From positions 1-64,000 of the forward strand of contig JALFJQ010000007.1 of NCBI GenBank assembly GCA_022775085.1: DNA of 64,000 bases, given 5' to 3'. Of this stretch, positions 60,321 to 64,000 are shown in pieces. Made by a program: the position numbers and the translations under genes. Numbering within the stretch: position 1 is the stretch's first letter; each line of letters opens with the position of its first letter. This stretch comes from Clostridiales bacterium. Its GTDB lineage: Bacteria > Bacillota > Clostridia > Oscillospirales > Oscillospiraceae. The notes below the pieces were generated by a model. That model was not told the DNA's origin. It saw nothing but the letters and a program-made list of their open reading frames with translations, and made no database searches.

Positions 60321-61004
60321 TCACAGAAGATAACTGACGGCATAGAGGATCACCAGATGGATGGGATAGTACAGGTAGAATACCCAGCCCAGGCGATATT
60401 TGCCCCGCTGACCGTTGTACAGGGCCACCAGCGGCACGGTGAGCATGGCCCACCATTGCAGCCCGCCCAGAGACAAACACAGCAGAAGTGTACCCAGTGC
60501 GAATGCCACAACGTCCCGGCCGCCGAAGTAGACAATCACCGGCAGCAGCACGCCCCAGATGCCGTAATCCACATGGAAGCCGGGCAGGAGCAGACTCAGC
60601 TTTTCACAGACAAAATAGACACCAAGGAACAGGACGGCGGTGGTGAGAACGGCACCGGGCGTCCTCTTTTTTTGTGCCCATTCCACCGCGCAGATCAGCG
60701 CCACCGACGCGGAGAAGGTCACCAGGATGCACTGGTACAGGGAACGGTCAACCAGTGTGTAGACCACCTGACACACCGCAGCCAGCCCTGCCAGCCGCAG
60801 AAAATAGGCCCTTCGGTCATGGGTGTAGAAGCAGCCCTCGGCGATCATGTAGGCGTAAATGGGCATGGCCAGTCTGCCGATGACGCGAAGAAACCGGTAC
60901 TGGGGCAGCAGAATGGCTCCAATGTGGTCGATGGTCATGGTGAGCATGGCAAGGAGCTTCAGCTGGTTTCCGGTGAGTCCGAACCGGGAGCGGATGGCGT
61001 TCAT
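60321..61004 (-). CDS. TraX-family membrane protein
   Basis: Integral membrane protein of 227 residues with about eight helices, of the TraX family, named after the F-pilin acetylase of conjugative plasmids but common on Firmicute chromosomes. LTMTIDHIGAILLPQYRFLRVIG and GRLAMPIYAYMIAEGCFYT with HDRRAYFLRLAG are the conserved first half; YLYYPIHLVILY is the family's C-terminal motif. The ATG at 61004 follows AAAGGAGGTGGCC. Acyltransferase activity on a surface polymer is possible. It is a single-gene unit with promoter TTGACG-17-TATAAT. Confidence 0.9.
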   Translation of the reverse strand: MNAIRSRFGLTGNQLKLLAMLTMTIDHIGAILLPQYRFLRVIGRLAMPIYAYMIAEGCFYTHDRRAYFLRLAGLAAVCQVVYTLVDRSLYQCILVTFSASVALICAVEWAQKKRTPGAVLTTAVLFLGVYFVCEKLSLLLPGFHVDYGIWGVLLPVIVYFGGRDVVAFALGTLLLCLSLGGLQWWAMLTVPLVALYNGQRGKYRLGWVFYLYYPIHLVILYAVSYLL

Positions 61005-61029
61005 AAAGGCCACCTCCTTTTGCGGGATT

Positions 61030-61058
61030 ATTATACCATTGCCTGGCCCGCCCGTCAA
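61030..61058 (-). promoter_or_regulatory. promoter of the TraX-family gene
   Basis: Minus strand TTGACG (61053-61058) and TATAAT (61030-61035), spacer 17. It ends 28 bases from the edge of the MITE-like element. Confidence 0.78.
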
Positions 61059-61085
61059 TCCGATGCCGGGATGACGGACGTGCTC

Positions 61086-61463
61086 GTACGTACGTACATA
61101 GTGAAAACCCCATATTCACCTGTTGCGCCGCACAGGCAGGATCTGCCATAGGCCAGTGGCTGAGGGCCGTCGTCACACATCCTTTGGCCCCTCGAAGGGA
61201 GCTGCTCAGGAAGATGGTGAATGATCCTTTCGGCAATGACATGCTGGTTCGCTAAATTCCCCTTTCGTGGATTTGTACCCCAGCCCTACCGTAGGTGACG
61301 ATGTTTTCCTTTCGCCCAGCAATCCCTTTCCCCGGCAATGCCATCTGCCGGAAACAGGAACATAAAAAACACGGAACCAGAAACGCTGCGTACATACATA
61401 CCATACGGCTGGGAATTGCGCTGTAAAAGAGTGACTTGGGGTTTTTACTACGTACGTACGTAC
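61086..61463. mobile_element. MITE-like element with 27-bp GTAC-based terminal inverted repeats
   Basis: The ends are inverted repeats of each other: left 61086-61112 (GTACGTACGTACATAG then TGAAAACCCCA) and right 61437-61463 (complement GTACGTACGTACGTAG then TAAAAACCCCA), 25 of 27 bases alike. The 324 bases between them hold no credible gene. A GCGTACATACATAC piece at 61388 repeats the end motif inside. No target-site duplication is evident in the flanks. Size, ends and lack of coding are those of a non-autonomous transposon. Confidence 0.65.
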
Positions 61464-61539
61464 AAAAACCGCCGCGGCCTACCTGAATCAGGCAGACAGC
61501 GGCGGCGAATGGACAGGGTTAACTACAATCCCGGCTGCC

Positions 61540-61752
61540 TCACAGCTTCTCCCCCTCAATATACTGGGGCCGCTGGGGGATGATGACGGCGGCGATGATG
61601 TAGGCCCACAGCCCCATGCCGCCGCAGAAGCCTAAGATGACCCATGCCAGCCGCACCAGCGTGGGGTCAATGTCGAAAAACTCACCGATGCCGCCGCAGA
61701 CCCCCGCCAGCATGGCATTCTCCCGGGAACGATACAACTTTTTGCCTTTCAT
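61540..61752 (-). CDS. PspC domain protein
   Basis: Small membrane protein of 70 residues consisting of one PspC domain: KLYRSRENAMLAGVCGGIGE and FFDIDPTLVRLAWV, then a hydrophobic helix (ILGFCGGMGLWAYIIAAVII) and IPQRP. Such proteins respond to envelope stress in other bacteria; no pspA-like or other psp gene is in the window. GGAGG stands 7 bases before the ATG. It follows the sigma/anti-sigma pair on the same strand, with about 75 bases in between, and may be one of its targets (inference). Confidence 0.9.
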   Translation of the reverse strand: MKGKKLYRSRENAMLAGVCGGIGEFFDIDPTLVRLAWVILGFCGGMGLWAYIIAAVIIPQRPQYIEGEKL

Positions 61753-61827
61753 GATGACTTCCTCCTGTCATGTATTTCTTATGGCCTTATTATACGCGAA
61801 AAGAAGGTACTTCGATAGGCAGTTTTT

Positions 61828-62496
61828 TCAGCCGGTTGTGTCAGAATGATAGGTTACGGTGATGCTTTTCGTGTCCGTCACAGAACCCTTGTCCACGGGA
61901 AGAGCAATGTGAAAGCTGGTGCCCGCCTCTGTTTCCTCTCCGATGATGGTGACTTCACAGACACCGTCCGCAAGCGTCACATCCGTAACGGAGCAGGAAG
62001 GGGAGACGCTATCCACGGGGATTAGCAGCAGGTCGCTATTGGAGAACCACGTCTCGTCGTAAAGAGCGCAGACATCCCGCAAAGCGTCCAACTGATAATA
62101 TTTGCCCATTTCTGTGAAATAACCCTCCAATTTTGACCGGGAGGTAATGATTGCGGCTGAGTGGTCAATTTCCGCTGTGTTGGGCAGGTCGGGGGTCTCC
62201 ACCATCGGGCAGGAAGGCACCGCAGCGGCTTCCATCCGGGGGGCTTCGGCGGGAGCTGCCCCGGCATCCTGCATGACAGAGTGGGGAGCCGCAACTGCCA
62301 TTTCCGTTGGAGCGGATTCCTGCCGCAGACTATGTACATAGATCACGGAAGTCAGGAGCGCCGCGAAGCAGGCGGCCATGGCGGCGTACCGCTTCAGCGG
62401 GATGATTCTCGGCTTGCGGCTGCGGAATGCGTCGGCATTCGCTACCAAATCTTCCGGCAGCAGGGTCAGGGCGTCGTGGAATTGTTCGCTGGTCAT
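61828..62496 (-). CDS. membrane protein coupled to ECF sigma factor (possible anti-sigma factor)
   Basis: Protein of 222 residues from the ATG that overlaps the sigma stop by 4 bases (ATGA). A cytoplasmic N-terminus of about 35 residues (SEQFHDALTLLPEDLVANAD, RKPRIIPLKR) is followed by one transmembrane helix (YAAMAACFAALLTSVIYVHSL) and an outside domain rich in Ala/Pro that ends in a beta-rich part. Size, topology and coupling are those of an anti-sigma factor, but I see no zinc-type HxxxCxxC motif or recognisable family. The name is from context only. Confidence 0.75.
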   Translation of the reverse strand: MTSEQFHDALTLLPEDLVANADAFRSRKPRIIPLKRYAAMAACFAALLTSVIYVHSLRQESAPTEMAVAAPHSVMQDAGAAPAEAPRMEAAAVPSCPMVETPDLPNTAEIDHSAAIITSRSKLEGYFTEMGKYYQLDALRDVCALYDETWFSNSDLLLIPVDSVSPSCSVTDVTLADGVCEVTIIGEETEAGTSFHIALPVDKGSVTDTKSITVTYHSDTTG

Positions 62497-63053
62497 AGAC
62501 AAAACCCCTCCTTTTGCAGATATTCCTTCAGCCCCAGCCGGGTGCGGTACAGCAGGCTCTTGACCTTGCTCTCCGACATTCCCAGATACCGGGCGATTTC
62601 CTTCACCGGGTCTAAAAAGTAGTATCGCCCCAGAAAGGCGGCCTGAGTCTCCTTGCTTTGCAGCCGGAGGTAGACCCCGATGGCATCGGCAAGGGCCTTG
62701 ACGTTGACGATTTCCTCGGCGGTATTGCCCCCGGACACGCAGTCGGACAGCTCTGACAGGGAGATTGCGTATTCAGAACCTGCCCGCTTGTCCCTTGTTC
62801 GGTAGCGGAACCGGTCGATGGAAATGCGGCGGGTCAGCTTGGCGAGGTATGCCGACAGCACGCCGGGCTTATGGGGCGGCATGGAATCCCAGGCGGCAAG
62901 GTAGGTGTCGTTGACGCTCTCCCGGCTGTCTTCGATGTTGTTCAGAATGTTGTGAGCAATTTTTTCTAAGTAGCGGTCGTATTTCTTCTCGGTTTCCGCA
63001 ATGGCCTGTTCACTGCGCTCCCAGTACAGGGCTACGATCTGTTCATCCTCCAT
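62493..63053 (-). CDS. ECF-type RNA polymerase sigma factor
   Basis: Sigma-70 family factor of 186 residues with regions 2 and 4 only. Region 2: IAHNILNNIEDSRESVNDTYLA and the helix AYLAKLTRRISIDRFRYR; region 4: FLGRYYFLDPVKEIARYLGM followed by SESKVKSLLYRTRLGLKEYL, the helix-turn-helix that reads the -35. The ATG at 63053 follows GGAGGC. The next gene encodes a membrane protein that probably holds it in check. A TATAAT lies 20 bases upstream, but no good -35 is seen. Confidence 0.92.
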   Translation of the reverse strand: MEDEQIVALYWERSEQAIAETEKKYDRYLEKIAHNILNNIEDSRESVNDTYLAAWDSMPPHKPGVLSAYLAKLTRRISIDRFRYRTRDKRAGSEYAISLSELSDCVSGGNTAEEIVNVKALADAIGVYLRLQSKETQAAFLGRYYFLDPVKEIARYLGMSESKVKSLLYRTRLGLKEYLQKEGFCL

Positions 63054-63170
63054 GTGCAAAGCCTCCTCTCAATATTATAATACTCGACAAAAAAATGGGT
63101 TGGTTGCAATTGAATGCAAAATGAAGGTATTTCCTCAACTGTTTTATCAAATCATAAGATGAACAAGAAA

Positions 63171-63298
63171 CCACTGTCATTGCGAGCCAGTCCGCAGACT
63201 GGCGTGGCAATCCGTTTCCCTTTACAATGTTGCTAATTTGTATATGTTACCAAGGAGAACGGATTGCCACGTCGCTGCGCTCCTCGCAATGACAGTGG
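63171..63298. repeat. 128-bp palindromic repeat element (CCACTGTCATTGCG...CGCAATGACAGTGG)
   Basis: The ends CCACTGTCATTGCGAG and CTCGCAATGACAGTGG are perfect inverted repeats; inside them CGTGGCAATCCGT and ACGGATTGCCACG also pair. The centre (63216-63258) is AT-rich. A GCCAGTCCGCAGACTGGC mini-hairpin sits in the left arm. Similar REP-like repeats are widespread in clostridial genomes as I recall. Part of a copy is at 963-1003. Confidence 0.8.
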
Positions 63299-63339
63299 TA
63301 GACGGTATTTTCATGCTTAACAGTTGATGAGAGCTTTGT

Positions 63340-64000
63340 TCACTCTGCACTGAGTTCAATGCGGTCATTGCTGATGCCCTGCTGGTGGAAGACCTTGAGA
63401 AGCTTCTCCGGGGTCATTTCCGCCCGCTCTTGACCGGCGATGTCCAGCACGATGGTGCCGCCCTTCATCATAATGGTGCGGTTGCCAAGGGACAGGGCAG
63501 AGGGAATGTTGTGGGTAATCATCAGACAGGTGATGCCGTTTTCCGAAACGATCTGCTTTGTGAGGGCCAGCACCTTTTCCGCCGTGGCGGGGTCAAGGGC
63601 TGCGGTGTGCTCGTCCAGAAGCAGCAGCTTCGGCGTGACCATGGTTGCCATCAGCAGGGTCAATGCCTGCCGCTGGCCGCCGGACAGCAGTCCTACGGGG
63701 TGGTTCATCCGATCCTCCAGACCCAGCCCCAGCTGGCTTAAGCGCTCCCGGAAGTCCTTGCGGTCAGACCGGGAGATCATGGAGAAGGGGGAGGTGCCGG
63801 AGGAGGCCCGCATATAGGCAAGGGCCAGATTTTCCTCAATGGTCATGCTGGGGGCGGTGCCCTTCAGGGGGTCCTGAAACATCCGCCCGATGAACTTGCT
63901 GCGCTTAAAGTCCGGCAGGCTGGTGATATTCTGCCCGTCCAGACGGATGTCTCCGCTGTCTACGGGGAAGGAACCGGCGATGGCATTAAAGAGGGTAGAC
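63340..64000 (-). CDS. ABC transporter ATP-binding protein, C-terminal part (continues past window)
   Basis: About 219 codons are visible; the N-terminus with most of Walker A is beyond 64000 (the last bases read as STLFNAIAG, just after the P-loop Lys). Seen: Q-loop MFQDPLKGTAPSMT, signature LLSGGQRQALTLLMA, Walker B KLLLLDEHTAALD with His instead of Pro in the DEP position, and the switch His in MITHNIPSALSLGN. The end (IMMKGGTIVLDIAGQERAEM) resembles the ATPase of the TrpXYZ-like importer family (COG1101), usually next to a permease and a binding lipoprotein. Those would lie outside the window. Confidence 0.88.
   Translation of the reverse strand, partial: STLFNAIAGSFPVDSGDIRLDGQNITSLPDFKRSKFIGRMFQDPLKGTAPSMTIEENLALAYMRASSGTSPFSMISRSDRKDFRERLSQLGLGLEDRMNHPVGLLSGGQRQALTLLMATMVTPKLLLLDEHTAALDPATAEKVLALTKQIVSENGITCLMITHNIPSALSLGNRTIMMKGGTIVLDIAGQERAEMTPEKLLKVFHQQGISNDRIELSAE

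Noticed and set aside
61086..61463. Coding gene inside the GTAC-ended element
   Set aside because: Frames on either strand are short, lack start signals and show no domain.
63054..63110. Self-recognised ECF promoter before the sigma gene
   Set aside because: An AACC and a GTCG are present but their spacing does not fit an ECF promoter, and a sigma-A type TATAAT is closer.

Overview
The window is a GC-rich chromosomal stretch of an anaerobic low-GC-lineage Firmicute, most likely a gut Clostridia of the Oscillospiraceae/Ruminococcaceae type. The reasons are the gene order pyrH-frr-uppS-cdsA-dxr-rseP-ispG-polC, a PolC-type replicative polymerase, FabK in place of FabI, the acetyl branch of diaminopimelate synthesis, YesM/YesN-type signalling, near-consensus sigma-A promoters (TTGACA-17-TATAAT) and GGAGG ribosome binding sites. 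There is no rRNA, tRNA, prophage or CRISPR array. It reads as core chromosome with small accessory insertions.

Layout. 1-10226: one long rightward run for nucleotide, translation, lipid carrier and isoprenoid functions ending in polC. 10378-11217: a leftward EamA-type permease. 11511-18174: a three-gene accessory operon of two tandem paralogous lipoproteins, each a solute-binding domain fused to a 5'-nucleotidase C-terminal-like domain, followed by a Cache-PAS hybrid histidine kinase with two receiver domains; no permease is encoded with them. 18283-20312: rhodanese lipoprotein, SDR, a small basic protein and a Nudix protein. 20735-30277: an almost complete type II fatty acid synthesis and acetyl-CoA carboxylase operon (acpP-fabK-fabD-fabG-fabF-accB-fabZ-accC-accD-accA) ending in an acyl-CoA synthetase and preceded by a promoter plus terminator leader. 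30390-31985: a PAS/winged-helix regulator. 32182-35027: a catalytically degenerate P-type ATPase-like membrane protein and rlmB. 35237-46766: ftsH, a lipoprotein, trmL, pgk, tpiA, Sua5, coaE, an M18 aminopeptidase, queT behind a probable preQ1-I riboswitch, and two GNAT-fold genes.

46843-54871: a YesN/YesM two-component pair, a PadR-DUF2812 cassette with two identical-arm tandem operators, and a YtfQ-YtfR-YtfT-YjfF-like sugar ABC importer. 55213-55500: a frameshifted remnant of a second sugar-binding protein. 55503-60185: an FAD dehydrogenase, then a divergent block carrying the three enzymes of the N-acetyl branch of DAP/lysine synthesis. 60321-64000: a TraX-like protein, a MITE-like element with 27-bp inverted repeats built on GTAC, a PspC protein, an ECF sigma factor with a membrane partner, a long palindromic repeat and the end of an ABC ATPase gene.

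The most unusual items are the solute-binding/5'-nucleotidase-C fusion lipoproteins with their hybrid kinase, the pseudo-P-type ATPase, the PadR operator pair, the MITE-like element and a modular dispersed repeat with at least five loci in the window. All identifications are by reading motifs; no database search was run.
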